This document shows, piece after piece, positions 18,517 through 31,220 of a stretch of DNA of 64,000 bases. The stretch is from Anthracocystis setariae (Eukaryota; Basidiomycota; Ustilaginomycetes; Ustilaginales; Ustilaginaceae). Both the position numbers and the translations under genes were made by a program. How positions within the stretch are numbered: position 1 is the stretch's first letter; each line of letters begins with the position of its first letter. The notes under the pieces were generated by a model, which made no database searches, had not been told where the DNA came from, and was given only the letters and a program-made list of their open reading frames with translations. The DNA lies in the NCBI GenBank assembly GCA_928724745.1, contig CAKMXJ010000021.1:124001-188000 (forward strand), given 5' to 3'.

Positions 18517-20562
18517 TCACACGATGGGACCTAGAATGATGGCCAATGCATGGGTTCCTACGCTTAACACCCTCTTCTTGTCGCCTCGCTTCACGGGTGG
18601 AAGCGCCACGAGCGCATTGGCTGAGACCATACTGTGCATGCCTGAACTTCTCTGCGCACCGGTACTATACGCCACCAACGCGCCCTCATCGTCCACCCTT
18701 ACCGTTACACGGTGGAATTCGGCTCGCTGATCCAACCTCATCTCCGAACCCAACCTAACCCTCACTTTAGGCATCGCGTAATCCACCCCACCGTGATCGT
18801 AACCGCAAAGCTTGCGCAACGCCGGCAGGACAAACACGTAAAACGTCACGAGTGCCGAGGCGGGATTGCCCGGTAGCGCAAACACCACTTTGTCCGCCGC
18901 CGCGGCCGCAAGGGTGGCAAACGTGGTAGGTTTTCCCGGCTTCATGGCTACACGTCCGAAATGAATTTGAGCCGATAGTGCCCGTTCCAGCAGTGGTTTC
19001 AGCAGGTCCGACTCACCCATCGAAGTACCGCCCGTGGTGACGATCACATCCGCTTGATCCATCCCCCGTTTCAGAGCAGATAGCGTAGACTCGACATCAT
19101 CAGTGACAATGCCAAGATCAACCACCTCATAGCCAAGCCCAGTAATCGCGGCGCTTAGTCCAGGTCGATTGGAATCAAAGACAGAGAAGCCCCACAATTC
19201 CCCACCACCACCACCAGCGGAGGAGGAAGAGGAGGAGGGATCGATCAGCTCATTGCCCGTACTGAGGATGGCGATCTTGGGTTTTCGGTAAACCTGCACC
19301 GAGTCGCGCCCAAGGAACGCCAGTGTACCGATCTCGCCACCAAGCGCAGTGATGGGCGTACCCTTGCGCAGCACGACCTGACTCGCTTTCACATCCGAAC
19401 CGCCAGGACGCACATTCTCGCCGTGATCCACCTGTGCCAGCACTCGAACCACCTCTTCCTCTCCTGTGCTTGTCGCCGAGATCAGCTCGGTGTCTTCCAC
19501 CATAACCACCGCATCCGTGCCCGCGGGAAGACCTTGGCCCGTATTGATGCGAAAGATCTCACCCCTTTGCAGCGGGCGGTGCTGCAGGGTTTTGAGCGTG
19601 ACCACGCTGTAGTCGGCGGGCGGGGTGGTGGAGGCGAGGACGGCGTAGCCGTCGACGTTGGTGGTGGGACCGGGCGGGAGGTCGGCGAGCGCGCTGACGT
19701 CTTGTGCGAGGACGTGGCCGATAAGGTTGGAGTTGATGGGAAGGGTTTGGATGGTGGTGGCGGGCGGGGTGTGTTGGGCGATCAGACGGAGGGCTTCGTC
19801 GAGATCGATGAGCGGGTAGGGGGAAGTGCGGTGACGGAGCGAGGCGCCGGAGGAAGGGTCGATGGTTCGGAAGCCGGTATGGTCGGCAGGAGTCGTGCGT
19901 GGTTTAGGCGTTTGATGCGAATGCAACCCCGCTGCACTCGAGTGAGCATGATGGTGGTGGTGGTGGTGGTGGTGGCAGTGAGCATGGCCGGTATCCGTAC
20001 TCGTCTCGACGGCACTTCTATGCAACATCCCCTGCATCTCGCTATGCTTCCCCTCCCCGGACCCTCCACCGAGCAACTCCAACGCATGCTTCAGCAACCC
20101 GCCTCCGAGCAACACCTGCATGCACTCGGCCACCGCCTTGGGCGACCCGGGCAACGTCACTAGCAACACCTCCCTACCCCCACTGCACCTGATAATGCCA
20201 CTAACCCCGCGCGAGAGGGCAGCCAACGGCGTCTTGGTGAGTGAATTGGCGGTAATTGCTTGCGTCAACCCGGGAGTCTTTCTCGCGATCAACGGCTCCA
20301 CCGCCTCGGGTGTCACATCTCTCTTCCCGAACCCAGTCCCACCCGTAGTAACGATCAAGTCACACCTTGCGTCCTCCGCTAGGCGCTGCACGCTGGTGGC
20401 GATCGCTTCGACGTCATCCGCACACACCGAGCGCGTGATCGACCCATACCCCGCAGCCGAAAGCAGCTCCTGCATCAGCGGGCCTGACCGATCGAGTGAG
20501 CCGTCCGCAGACGCACGGTCCGATATCGTGAGAATCCCCACCTTGGCGCGTTGTTGTTCCAT
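18517..20562 (-). CDS. cnxE: Gephyrin-type molybdenum cofactor synthesis protein (MogA-MoeA fusion)
   Basis: A 681-aa fusion of the last two steps of Moco synthesis: adenylation of molybdopterin (MogA/Cnx1G part, about residues 1-170) and molybdate insertion (MoeA/Cnx1E part, about 245-681). The G domain shows VGILTISDRASAD, TTGGTGFGKRDVTPEA and LPGSPKAVAEC. The E domain shows TNVDGYAV, FRINTGQGLPAGTDAVVMVEDTE, ILSTGNEL, TTGGTSMGESD and ALPGNPASALVTF. The linker carries a long His run (HCHHHHHHHHH). ATG 20562 (MEQQRAKVGILT) was chosen because the family starts at this strand; the upstream in-frame stretch begins at a non-ATG codon. It is needed for nitrate reductase and other Mo enzymes. Convergent with the PIP-box gene, 125 bp apart. 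Confidence 0.95.
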   Translation of the reverse strand: MEQQRAKVGILTISDRASADGSLDRSGPLMQELLSAAGYGSITRSVCADDVEAIATSVQRLAEDARCDLIVTTGGTGFGKRDVTPEAVEPLIARKTPGLTQAITANSLTKTPLAALSRGVSGIIRCSGGREVLLVTLPGSPKAVAECMQVLLGGGLLKHALELLGGGSGEGKHSEMQGMLHRSAVETSTDTGHAHCHHHHHHHHHAHSSAAGLHSHQTPKPRTTPADHTGFRTIDPSSGASLRHRTSPYPLIDLDEALRLIAQHTPPATTIQTLPINSNLIGHVLAQDVSALADLPPGPTTNVDGYAVLASTTPPADYSVVTLKTLQHRPLQRGEIFRINTGQGLPAGTDAVVMVEDTELISATSTGEEEVVRVLAQVDHGENVRPGGSDVKASQVVLRKGTPITALGGEIGTLAFLGRDSVQVYRKPKIAILSTGNELIDPSSSSSSAGGGGGELWGFSVFDSNRPGLSAAITGLGYEVVDLGIVTDDVESTLSALKRGMDQADVIVTTGGTSMGESDLLKPLLERALSAQIHFGRVAMKPGKPTTFATLAAAAADKVVFALPGNPASALVTFYVFVLPALRKLCGYDHGGVDYAMPKVRVRLGSEMRLDQRAEFHRVTVRVDDEGALVAYSTGAQRSSGMHSMVSANALVALPPVKRGDKKRVLSVGTHALAIILGPIV

Positions 20563-20894
20563 GTTGGTCTGCGTCGAGGCAAGCGTCACAACAGTGGTGG
20601 TTGGATGGTGGAGGCAAAGTAGTGAGTAGTGTGCACGAACCAACTCGCCAGAAAATCGAAATCCGGGATTAATAAAAAAGGGTCCAATTTTTTGCAACCA
20701 TTTTTTTTTTTTTTTTTTTTCGGCTATCTGCTCTTACAAGCACAACCAGACTATCGAGGGATGATAAAAAGACAGCTACATAATACAAATCGCGGCATCG
20801 CTCGTTCGTACGGTATCAGAAGAATACAAGATGGATCGTCGCCAACCATGATGGGGAGGGGTATATTTGTTTGGTCACCTTGCCGCGATTCTAG
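20563..20894. other. Intergenic region SH3 gene-cnxE
   Basis: About 330 bp between two minus-strand genes, so it holds the cnxE promoter and the 3' end of the SH3 gene. A run of about 20 T (20701-20720, + strand) is the only notable feature. Confidence 0.4.
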
Positions 20895-22172
20895 TTATTC
20901 GGCTAGCGGCGCTGTCCACTCGAGATACGTTGCAGGGACGAGACCCTTAACCTGGTGGTGCGAGTGCTTGATGGCGATGGCCCACCCGCCATCGATGGAG
21001 CCGACCACATGCACCACGTCGCCCGCGTGCACCGCCAGCTCGTGCTCCGACTCCGGCTGGAAATCATACAACACCCTATACACACCCTCGGCCACATCGA
21101 CACTATCCCCCTCATCGCCATCGAACTCGTTCTCATCCTCGACACCTTCGATGTAGAACTCGTCCTCCTCCGCCTCCACATCTTGATCACGCTGGTGCAG
21201 CGATTGGGTGTGATCCGTATCGGTCGATTCCTCGTGCGCGTCTACCAGCTGCGCACCAAGATGACGCGTGTCATCGACGGGGTACGCAAAGTCGCGCACT
21301 TTGATGGCGTCGTGCTTGTCGTCGTCCAGCCTGGCAGTCTGATAGCTGGATGTAGAGTTGGGACGCGACGACGACGACGACTTCGACTTTGACTTGGTGT
21401 CAGCACCTTGGTGGTGCAGTGTGGACGAGGAAGCTTGCGATGGCTGTGTACTTGTCTCCGGGTGACGAGCTGATGCGGAAGCATCCGGTTGGGTGCAAGA
21501 CGCGATGCTGACACGATTACGCGAGCTCGACGATGACGAAGTAAGGTTGGGTAGAAGCTGGGGTGAAGCGGCGATGTTGGATGCTTGCGAGCTTCGGCTG
21601 GAGCGAGGACTGGCACTGGCGATCTTGGCGGCGGTTTCGTCGGATGGCGGCAACGATGGCGGACGTGTGGGTGTGGACGTGTGCGACAAGGCGGTGGGGC
21701 TCAAACAGGATAGCGGGCGCCGAGAGCCTTGAGCGACTACTGGTGCGAGCACTCGAGGTGCAGATGGAGACGCCTCGACCGCCGACGAGGACGAAGCTGC
21801 ATCGGAAGCTGTGCTGATGGTGCGGCCGGGTGGAGGTGGCTTCAGACGCCAATCTTGACCCTCTTCTGGTGATGGGACGAAGCCACCGGATGGGCTGGGA
21901 TACAGAGTGTCGGCAGGACCAGGTTTGGGTGGGGCCATGGTCAAAGGAGATGGATCTTGGCGCGAGTCATGTCCAGAGGCAGATGTGGAAGTTGGGAGGG
22001 CGAGCGTGTCTATCGCGTCGGACGAGAGTGGCGTCGAGTTGACACGGCTGAGTTCAGGTGTGAGAGTGGATGCTGAGAGGAAGATGGCGTCGGCAGATTT
22101 GCGATCGGAGCGGTTGGGGACTGCGTCGGCGTCCGGGGCAGAAGCTGTGGTAGAAGAGGAAAGCTTGGACAT
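20895..22172 (-). CDS. SH3-domain protein, possibly Nbp2/Skb5-like
   Basis: A 425-aa protein with one recognisable domain. The first 340 residues are Ser/Pro-rich and disordered. The C-terminal 60 form an SH3 domain: YRVLYDFQPESEHELAVHAGD (ALYDY motif), GGWAIAI and GLVPATYLEW (the conserved Pro and Tyr of the ligand groove are present). A short acidic segment (DVEAEEDEFYIEGVEDENEFDGDEGD) precedes the domain. The arrangement of a disordered N-terminus, acidic patch and lone SH3 resembles Nbp2/Skb5 adaptors that link kinases and phosphatases in MAPK signalling. That family assignment is tentative; only the SH3 fold is secure. ATG at 22172. Confidence 0.75.
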   Translation of the reverse strand: MSKLSSSTTASAPDADAVPNRSDRKSADAIFLSASTLTPELSRVNSTPLSSDAIDTLALPTSTSASGHDSRQDPSPLTMAPPKPGPADTLYPSPSGGFVPSPEEGQDWRLKPPPPGRTISTASDAASSSSAVEASPSAPRVLAPVVAQGSRRPLSCLSPTALSHTSTPTRPPSLPPSDETAAKIASASPRSSRSSQASNIAASPQLLPNLTSSSSSSRNRVSIASCTQPDASASARHPETSTQPSQASSSTLHHQGADTKSKSKSSSSSRPNSTSSYQTARLDDDKHDAIKVRDFAYPVDDTRHLGAQLVDAHEESTDTDHTQSLHQRDQDVEAEEDEFYIEGVEDENEFDGDEGDSVDVAEGVYRVLYDFQPESEHELAVHAGDVVHVVGSIDGGWAIAIKHSHHQVKGLVPATYLEWTAPLAE

Positions 22173-23093
22173 GTCAGTTTAAAGTTGGCAAAACGATCGA
22201 GGTGGTAGCTTGGGTTGACGTACGTTTGAGCCTGGCTTCTATCGAGGGCATATCAGAGTGCATATGGTGGGTAGCAAGAGCGCTTGGATGGGATGGGATG
22301 GGATGGATTGATGGCGCACAGACCTGGACTATGACCCAATTGGTGCGAGGGCGGCAAGAGGGCTCGAGTGCGGAGTGGGGTTGCAAATGATTGTCGCGTT
22401 GACGATGTTGCAGCGCGCGCTTATGTGTAGTCGAATGAGAGAGAGTGGAGATGACGATGACGATGAACGACGAGGATGCTGTTGATGGAGACGAGGATGA
22501 GGTTGAGGTTGAGGATGATGTGGTGGTTGGTTGGTTGGTTGGTTCAGGTGCAAAGTAAATTAATTATCATTCATTCAACACACTAACCATCCACTCACAC
22601 TGCAGACATCGACACCCATCGTGCCAATATACTCACACTCTCGTCCCTTTCAAGCAATCGGTAATATATAATGCCTTTCCTTTATTTGCTTGTACCGCTA
22701 CAATACGCAAACAGCTGTTTGCCTCGTTTTGAAACAGAGCTTGATTGGTACACTACCGTAGCATCCCAAAGCATGCAATTGCATTGACTACCTGCACGAT
22801 GGCCAAGTGATAAATGCACACGGCCGATAAATTAAATTTCCAGTTTTGTAGATATCTTTTGTTAGACCGCTTAAGTATTCTGGTGAAGCGCGATGGATGA
22901 GCCAAAAATCACTGAGAAGAAGAAGAAGAAGAGAAAAAAAAAAAAAAAAAAAAAAGATTAACGATCAACGATCAGTCAATCCACGATCACCATCAGCCAG
23001 TCATCATCAAGCTATCATCCATCATCTCTTACCAACTCTTGTCTCTTCCATCCCAGCTAACCCACACGCGCTGGTGGTGGTACTTTTCCAGCC
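22173..23093. promoter_or_regulatory. Divergent promoter region SH3 gene/uL24m
   Basis: About 920 bp without a gene. It contains a GATGGGATGGGATGGAT repeat near 22287-22312, GGTTGGTTGGTTGG near 22527-22545 and a long A run at about 22934-22955. The short ORFs seen here are low complexity. Confidence 0.4.
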
Positions 23094-24410
23094 ATGTCTA
23101 ATACAAGCACAACAAACGGCGCACTCCGCTCCCTCCGCCATCTCCTCCCGCCAGCCAAAGGCTCAAAGTTTGCCATCAAGGCCCCATCTCAAGCCGCACA
23201 CCGACCCAAATTCGTTCAGCCCAAAGATCGCATCCCATTCTGGAACATCGTCCCCGGTGATCATGTCAAGCTTCGCTGCGGTCGCGTCGGTCAGAAGGAT
23301 GGTCTCGACAGCAACACAAAGCTTCGTGGCGAAGGCATCGTAACCAGCATCGACAGGAACAAGAACTGGCTCTGGCTCAGAGATGTCGATGAAAACAACA
23401 AACTCGCTCCAAAGTCCATTCGTCACGTCATCCCCCGCTACGTTGACCCTTATTCTCCCGAAAAGGGCTATGGCCCCAACGTCTCTGAAATCCCTCGTCC
23501 CGTTCACTACTCCAACGTCATGCTCAAGATTCCTGGCACCGACCAGTATGCCGTACGTCTCTCGCGATCCGCAGCAAAGTTTGACAAAAGTAAGGGCATG
23601 TATGTTTGGAAGCGTTACGCTACCATCAAGAATTCCGAAAAAAAACTTCTCGAGACCGGCAAAGCTTTCGAAAAAGTTCAAGTTCCCTGGCCATCACTTC
23701 CCGGCAAGCGAAAACTCGCTGACTGGTCAATGGCGACACGTCACACCGTCGAGGCAGAGACATGGATCCCATGGAGACCAGAGGATCCTGTCCTCCTCCC
23801 AAATCGCAAATCCACCACCTCACCCCAGTCCGAGCGTCAAGTCGCTCTTGTCACCCTCCAGCGGTTCCAAGCCGATCAACAAAAGGCTGCCCAACCTGGT
23901 CCATCGGCACCTACCTATGCTCAAGGCACCTACGCCGGCTTCAAGCCGCCACGCGCCAAGCCTCCTCCCATCGCTCAACCGCCTACCCCCGCAGACACCA
24001 TCCGAAAGCGTACCCAGGCCGCCTCCGCGTGGGCATCCGGTTCGGCCATCCAGGCACACCGACAAGAAGGCGGCCTTTCGTTCCTCTGGCGTGACTATCT
24101 CGACATTGCACCTCGCCAAGGTCCCGCCAGCGGCGGCGATTGGAGCGAGCTGCCGCCCGTCACACCCAACGGCGGTCTCGATGCACGCAGAAGCCCCAGC
24201 GATGGTCGCTTGACAGCCGGCGTCAGTCGCAGCGACGTCGACCGCATGCCCATCGAACTTCTCATGACCAAAGACCTCACCAACCAACATGGTCTCAAGT
24301 GGAGAATGAGGAGGTGGAAGGAAAAGCAGCTCGAAGACCAACAAAGAGCCATCAAGAAGCAAAAAGAAGAACGGCAACTGCTCAAGGAACTCGATGTGCT
24401 CAAGATCTAA
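23094..24410 (+). CDS. MRPL40: Mitochondrial large ribosomal subunit protein uL24m
   Basis: A 438-aa uL24 homologue of the mitochondrial ribosome. A KOW-type segment lies at about residues 45-100 (IVPGDHVKLRCGRVGQKDG.. and GEGIVTSIDRNKNWLWL), followed by PRPVHYSNVMLKIPG, typical of fungal Mrpl40. The N-terminus is Ser/Thr/Arg/Lys-rich with few acidic residues, as expected for mitochondrial import. The C-terminal 200 residues are a basic, Pro/Gln-rich extension ending in a Lys/Gln/Glu-rich helix (KQKEERQLLKELDVLKI), longer than bacterial L24 (about 100 aa) and in line with fungal mitoribosomal expansion. No introns are needed. Convergent with the ATG37-like gene, about 150 bp between stops. 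Confidence 0.9.
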   Translation: MSNTSTTNGALRSLRHLLPPAKGSKFAIKAPSQAAHRPKFVQPKDRIPFWNIVPGDHVKLRCGRVGQKDGLDSNTKLRGEGIVTSIDRNKNWLWLRDVDENNKLAPKSIRHVIPRYVDPYSPEKGYGPNVSEIPRPVHYSNVMLKIPGTDQYAVRLSRSAAKFDKSKGMYVWKRYATIKNSEKKLLETGKAFEKVQVPWPSLPGKRKLADWSMATRHTVEAETWIPWRPEDPVLLPNRKSTTSPQSERQVALVTLQRFQADQQKAAQPGPSAPTYAQGTYAGFKPPRAKPPPIAQPPTPADTIRKRTQAASAWASGSAIQAHRQEGGLSFLWRDYLDIAPRQGPASGGDWSELPPVTPNGGLDARRSPSDGRLTAGVSRSDVDRMPIELLMTKDLTNQHGLKWRMRRWKEKQLEDQQRAIKKQKEERQLLKELDVLKI

Positions 24411-24563
24411 ACTTGCACCCAACTCACACGTGGGCACCAGTTCGCATCTCTTTCTCTCTGTGTGTCTTGTTTCTAGCAATCACATTTTCATGCAAAACAA
24501 AGCGAATGGCCTTGGACTGTGTATGCTTGCTGATCAAGTTGGTGTGAGGTGCAGATGGGGGTT

Positions 24564-26135
24564 TTATACATTTGCGTTGGCGACAAGCTGCTTTGCTGCA
24601 GGCGAACGTCTGACAAGAGCCTGTTGAATCCGCTGAAGCAGACGCAGCATCATCATTGGATCGCCTCGACCCGTGATGCGTTTGAATGCATACAGGAAGA
24701 AGCTCGATACTAGCGCAAGACTCACCACATCGAGGGCTAGCCTTGCACTTAGATTGATCAGCGCTACAAGAATGCGAAATGGCGACGTCATCAGGCTGAC
24801 AGCAGCACTGGTGCGATTGGCGCCTTGGGCGACAAAGCTGGGTGCCAATGCTTCGGCTCGAGATCCTCGGACGGTCGTGTTGATTCCGAGCAGCTGTCGA
24901 AAGTCATCGACGACGTTCATGATAGCAGTGTATAGTCGTGAGGTGCTCGACTGATTCGAGCGTGAGCGGCGAGGGTCGTCTGCGCCACCAGGACAAGATC
25001 GCGTCTCGACTCGATTGAGACGTTCATGAAGTGCTGCAAGTGAAGCTTGGATAGATTGAAGCGCCATCTCCATCTCGGGACGCGACTGCTGAGCTGTACC
25101 TGCGTTGGATGCCGGACGCGGTGGATAAGTAGGAGCGGGCCCAGTCCTGGTACCTGCCGAACGCCCGCCGACGGACGAAGCGGCATAGGCGCTACGCTGG
25201 TAGTGAGCGTGTTCAGCTTGACGAGGATAAGTGGAGCCAGAGACAGAAGCGGCGGTGGATTGGGGGCCATATTGAGAACGCGAATAGGCACCTTGGAGTG
25301 AGGGGGGTGCGCGCGGGCGGAGTGAATGAGAGCCATCGTGCGGAGCGTGCGAACGCGAAGGCGGCGCTCTGCCGTACCCCTCGGTTGCTGAGACGGAACC
25401 GGGTCGAGGCTGTGGACGGTAGGACTGTACAGAGGGTGGCGCCATGGAGCTGGGATGTCGTGAAGGGCCGCGAAAGCGAGCGGGCTGAGCGCCCAGGTGA
25501 TCGTCTTGGGAAGTTTCGTCTTCAGACTCGGAGGCGATTGGGGTTCTGCTTGTCGAGACTGTAGCTGATGCATCACCACCGCCACGGGTAGCGGCTGTAC
25601 TGGTGCCGGTGATGGATGGAGGATTGGGAGCGAGATGGCGGGGCAAATTTGTTGGCGGTTGGCGAGACGGAGGTGATGTAGTTTGATGCAAGCCGGTAGG
25701 ATCAAGTCGTTGCTGATCGTCGGTATCAGTGTCGGTGAGGGAGTCGTCATCGGAGCCGAGCTGTGCTAGGGAGCCGTCCATGACACGTTGGGCTACTTGA
25801 CCGGAGAAGTTTTCGAGTTCCTGAATGAGAGCTGCTGCTTGCGGACGATCGCTGTAGCGACGTAGAATCCTGAGCATGGATTCTACGTACATCTGCTTTG
25901 CGTCCCTAGGTGGTAGACCGCTGACTTTGGCCCATGCATCCCACTTTGCCCTGCCGAGCATGTCGAGCATTCCGGGACGTTTGGAGGCTACATCGCCCTC
26001 GGTGGCTTGCTTGTAGAGACTGTAGAGCGCAAGCTTCTCCTCGTATGATGTTTGGATGGGACCGGATTTTGGCAGAGACTGGACCATGTCCACAGTCTTT
26101 ACGAACAAGGCATCTATGACGTCGGCGCTGCTCAT
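24564..26135 (-). CDS. ATG37: Acyl-CoA-binding, tail-anchored protein, Atg37/ACBD5-like
   Basis: A 523-aa protein. An acyl-CoA-binding domain at about residues 5-90 shows YEEKLALYSLYKQATEGDV and KWDAWAKVSGL, including the Tyr and Lys ligand residues of the fold. A long disordered, Ser/Arg-rich middle follows. A predicted coiled coil (MALQSIQASLAALHERLNRVE) precedes a single hydrophobic span (about ILVALINLSARLALDVVSLALVSSFFLYAF) and a short basic tail, the architecture of ACBD5 and yeast Atg37, peroxisomal membrane proteins acting in pexophagy and lipid contact. ATG 26135 (MSSADVI) was chosen; the frame continues upstream only to a non-ATG codon. It shares a 756-bp divergent promoter with PEX3, whose product binds Atg37 in yeasts. 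Confidence 0.83.
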   Translation of the reverse strand: MSSADVIDALFVKTVDMVQSLPKSGPIQTSYEEKLALYSLYKQATEGDVASKRPGMLDMLGRAKWDAWAKVSGLPPRDAKQMYVESMLRILRRYSDRPQAAALIQELENFSGQVAQRVMDGSLAQLGSDDDSLTDTDTDDQQRLDPTGLHQTTSPPSRQPPTNLPRHLAPNPPSITGTSTAATRGGGDASATVSTSRTPIASESEDETSQDDHLGAQPARFRGPSRHPSSMAPPSVQSYRPQPRPGSVSATEGYGRAPPSRSHAPHDGSHSLRPRAPPSLQGAYSRSQYGPQSTAASVSGSTYPRQAEHAHYQRSAYAASSVGGRSAGTRTGPAPTYPPRPASNAGTAQQSRPEMEMALQSIQASLAALHERLNRVETRSCPGGADDPRRSRSNQSSTSRLYTAIMNVVDDFRQLLGINTTVRGSRAEALAPSFVAQGANRTSAAVSLMTSPFRILVALINLSARLALDVVSLALVSSFFLYAFKRITGRGDPMMMLRLLQRIQQALVRRSPAAKQLVANANV

Positions 26136-26891
26136 GTTGGGGCAATGGGCGACGTGCAATGCGGCACGCTAGAGGTAAAGAAGAGTTGGGCTGCCGACGG
26201 ATCGCAAATAATCGGCGTACTCTGCACTCGACCTCAATGATATCGAGCAGCGCCAACAGTCGAGTGTAGAATGAAAGAGACGTCCGATGCCAAAGAGGAA
26301 ATAGAAACGACAAGTAGGGGTTGAAGAGGGTGGTGAATGGTCAAGGCGTCTGCAATCAAGCAAGCAAGCAAGCAATCAAGTGAGTGAGTGACCCCACACG
26401 ACCACATTATTTAATACGGTGTTCGCCCGACGCTTTTGTTTCTTTCTTTATTTTTCCATTTTAATTTAATATTTTTCTTGAATCCGCGAGACGCGTCCTT
26501 TCTCTCGTCGACTGAAATTATTGGCCGCTTTCAACCAATTCCCAATTCTCAATTCTCAATTCCCAGCCAAAAATGCGGCCGCCTTCGGATTATAATATTG
26601 CCAAGATAGCCGGTTACCCGAAGCTTTGACTTTCCTTGCTGCACCCGCGATGGCCAAGCCGATGCCGATGCCCTACCCGTACGAAACAGACGGAATTGCC
26701 GCCATGTCGTGTCGCTTTCATACTCTTCCGAGGCACGAACCATCCAATTCTTTGCTTGCTTCCTTGCTTCCTTGCTTCCTTGCTTGCTTTCATTCATTCG
26801 TCTATCAATTCACACATTGCCGCCCATCCGGAGCATCCAATCGTAGTCTTCTTCCACCCTCGACGGCGTCCTACTTTGCCCTCTTGTCAAC
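26136..26891. promoter_or_regulatory. Divergent promoter between ATG37-like gene and PEX3
   Basis: 756 bp between the two ATG codons. It holds GCAAGCAAGCAAGCAA near 26360-26376, an A/T-rich core near 26445-26475 and a CTTGCTTCCTTGCTTCC stretch near 26755-26785. Two peroxisome genes leaving from one region suggests co-regulation, which is inference. No oleate- or stress-type element was identified with confidence by eye. Confidence 0.5.
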
Positions 26892-28714
26892 ATGACGAGC
26901 TGGTGGAGGAAGACGTCGCGCTACCTCTCCTCCCATTCCAACTTTTTCATCGTCACCGGAGGTTTGGTGGGAGGTGCCTATCTCGTTGGCTCCTACGCCA
27001 TCTCCAAGTTCCATCAGATCCAGGAAAAGCTAGTCACCGACAAAAACGCAAAGGAAAAGTAAGTCGTCCGTCGTTGCGCGCCATCAGTCACAAACACTCA
27101 TCTCTCTCTCTCTCTCTCTCTCTTCTCCTCTTGACCATTTCGTCGCTTGACAGTCTTCGACGCAGGTTCGCTCAGAATCAGGAGGACTGCACGTTCACTG
27201 TTCTTGCGCTGCTACCAACTCTAGGCGATCAGCTTTTCTCCAAACACGATGTTGAGCAGCTCACTGAAACGCTTCGGTCCCAAGCAGCACCTCCTGCCGC
27301 ACCTACACCACCACCTGCAGTACACCAAACAGAGCCCTCTTCTTCCGCTCAAGCCGATCACGAACCCTCACCCTCAACCACAGTAAATGCTCAACATGTG
27401 CAACACCAACCTGAGCAGCTCGCTGATCCCACACCATCAAGTCCTGCGCAGGCGACCGCACCACATCTCAATCCGCTTGCAAAATCATTCGTTCCCGCTA
27501 CTGTTGCATCTCCTACCAGCTCTCAGCCAGGTCCTGCTCACCAAACCAACACTAACCACGCTTTGCAAACCAATGGCACAGCCAGCTCCGAACCCGCACT
27601 TCCTCAAGCACAAACTCCCGAGCCTACATCAGCAACAACCGAGCCAGTCGAGACAGTCGAGACAGTCGAGCCAATCCACCATAACACCCACGATGCTATG
27701 ACCGAACAAACCTCACTTCCTTCGCATCTCGATGCACAGCAGCAGCGCAACAAGATCTTGTCCGACAGGCAAGAAAAGCTCCGCCTTTGGAACCAACTCA
27801 AATTGACCGCTTTCACCCGCACCGTCACCTCGCTCTATTGCGTCGTTCTCTTGACCCTCCAGACACATATCCAGCTCAACCTCATCGGCAGATTCGCCTA
27901 TCTTGCCTCCGTCGAAGCCTTAGTCCGTGAATCCGACCAGCCTCTTGATCCACAATCCTCGGCTCTCGATCCGACTCGCGGCCTCGACCACGATACCGAA
28001 CGTCTCTATCTCACCTTCAGTTGGTGGTTCCTCCACCACGGCTGGGACCGACTATCTGACCGCGTATCCGCTGCCATTCACAAGACCTTCTCTCCTCTTT
28101 CAGTCAAGGCCCAGCTTTCAATGCCAGAATTAAGAGCGTTGCTTGACGACGCGCGCTACCTCATCGAGAATGACGCCCCACCTGCATCCTCTGCCCCCCA
28201 TCATCCCGCCTGTAAACGCTCCAACTTTTTGGACATCCTCTTTCCTAACTCTCTTGACGACGAGCTCGACACTCTTGTTCGAGCCGGTGCAGTGGATATC
28301 CATGGTGCCAACTTGGCTCTCAGTACAAATCACAAGCTTCGCGCGCTCCTCGACGAGACAAAAGACATCATCGAGTCTCACGACTTCGGCACCATCCTTG
28401 CCCTCTGCATAGATCGCGTCTTTGACACCTTCTTCGACAGTCTCAACCCCACCTTTGGAATCCACAACCCTGCCAAGCTTGACTCTACCGTTCAGCTTCA
28501 GCCCCTCTCGGCTCTCGAGTCCCGCTTCCAAGAAATCACAGAAGAGATGCAGCAAGGCAAGCGCGTTCGTCTCGCTTCTCTCTTTCCCCTCGTTTCCAGG
28601 CAAAGTCAAATGGCCATTTGCGGCGTTCCAAACGATTACATCGAGGCCCTCGCCGACTCCAAGGAGCTAAGAGCCTTTTCTGCTGTCCTGTATGCCGCGT
28701 GGTCTTCCCTGTAG
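26892..28714 (+). CDS. PEX3: Peroxisomal biogenesis factor Pex3
   Basis: Two exons, 26892-27058 and 27154-28714, give 575 aa. The donor AAAA/GTAAGT and the acceptor TTGACAG flank a 95-nt intron rich in CT repeats; the split codon becomes AAT, giving KENLRRRFAQNQEDC, the conserved Pex3 motif. Pex3 inserts peroxisomal membrane proteins by docking Pex19 and also anchors pexophagy and inheritance factors. The N-terminus has the basic-plus-hydrophobic peroxisomal membrane signal (MTSWWRKTSRYL then IVTGGLVGGAYLVGSYAI). An unusually long Pro/Gln/Ser-rich insert (about residues 90-240) interrupts the usual fold before LWNQLKLTAFTRTVTSLYCVVLL, so the protein is longer than yeast Pex3 (about 440 aa). 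The ATG is in frame only with exon 1, so a single-frame call misses the true start. Confidence 0.93.
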
Positions 28715-28900
28715 CTTTACTTGTTCCACCTTAATCTTTCCTCCTTCATCATCATCCTTGGCCGTTTACACCCGAGTCTGCCTCGTTTGTCGCATTCAAT
28801 CTTCTGCCCATCGCACATGAATGAGAAGAGTTCGGGGATCTGAACCAGTCGATTTGGCTTCTCTACAAGTACACGGCGTGCGACTCTGTGACCAGCGAGC

Positions 28901-31220
<2,320 letters not shown>

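Noticed and set aside
22897..23343. + strand ORF covering the start of the uL24m gene in another frame
   Set aside because: Its first part translates an A-rich tract and the rest overlaps the well-supported uL24m frame.
26636..26891. Single long PEX3 frame starting upstream of the real start
   Set aside because: It opens at a non-ATG codon and is in a different frame from exon 1; the true start MTSWWRK lies at 26892 and is joined by an intron.
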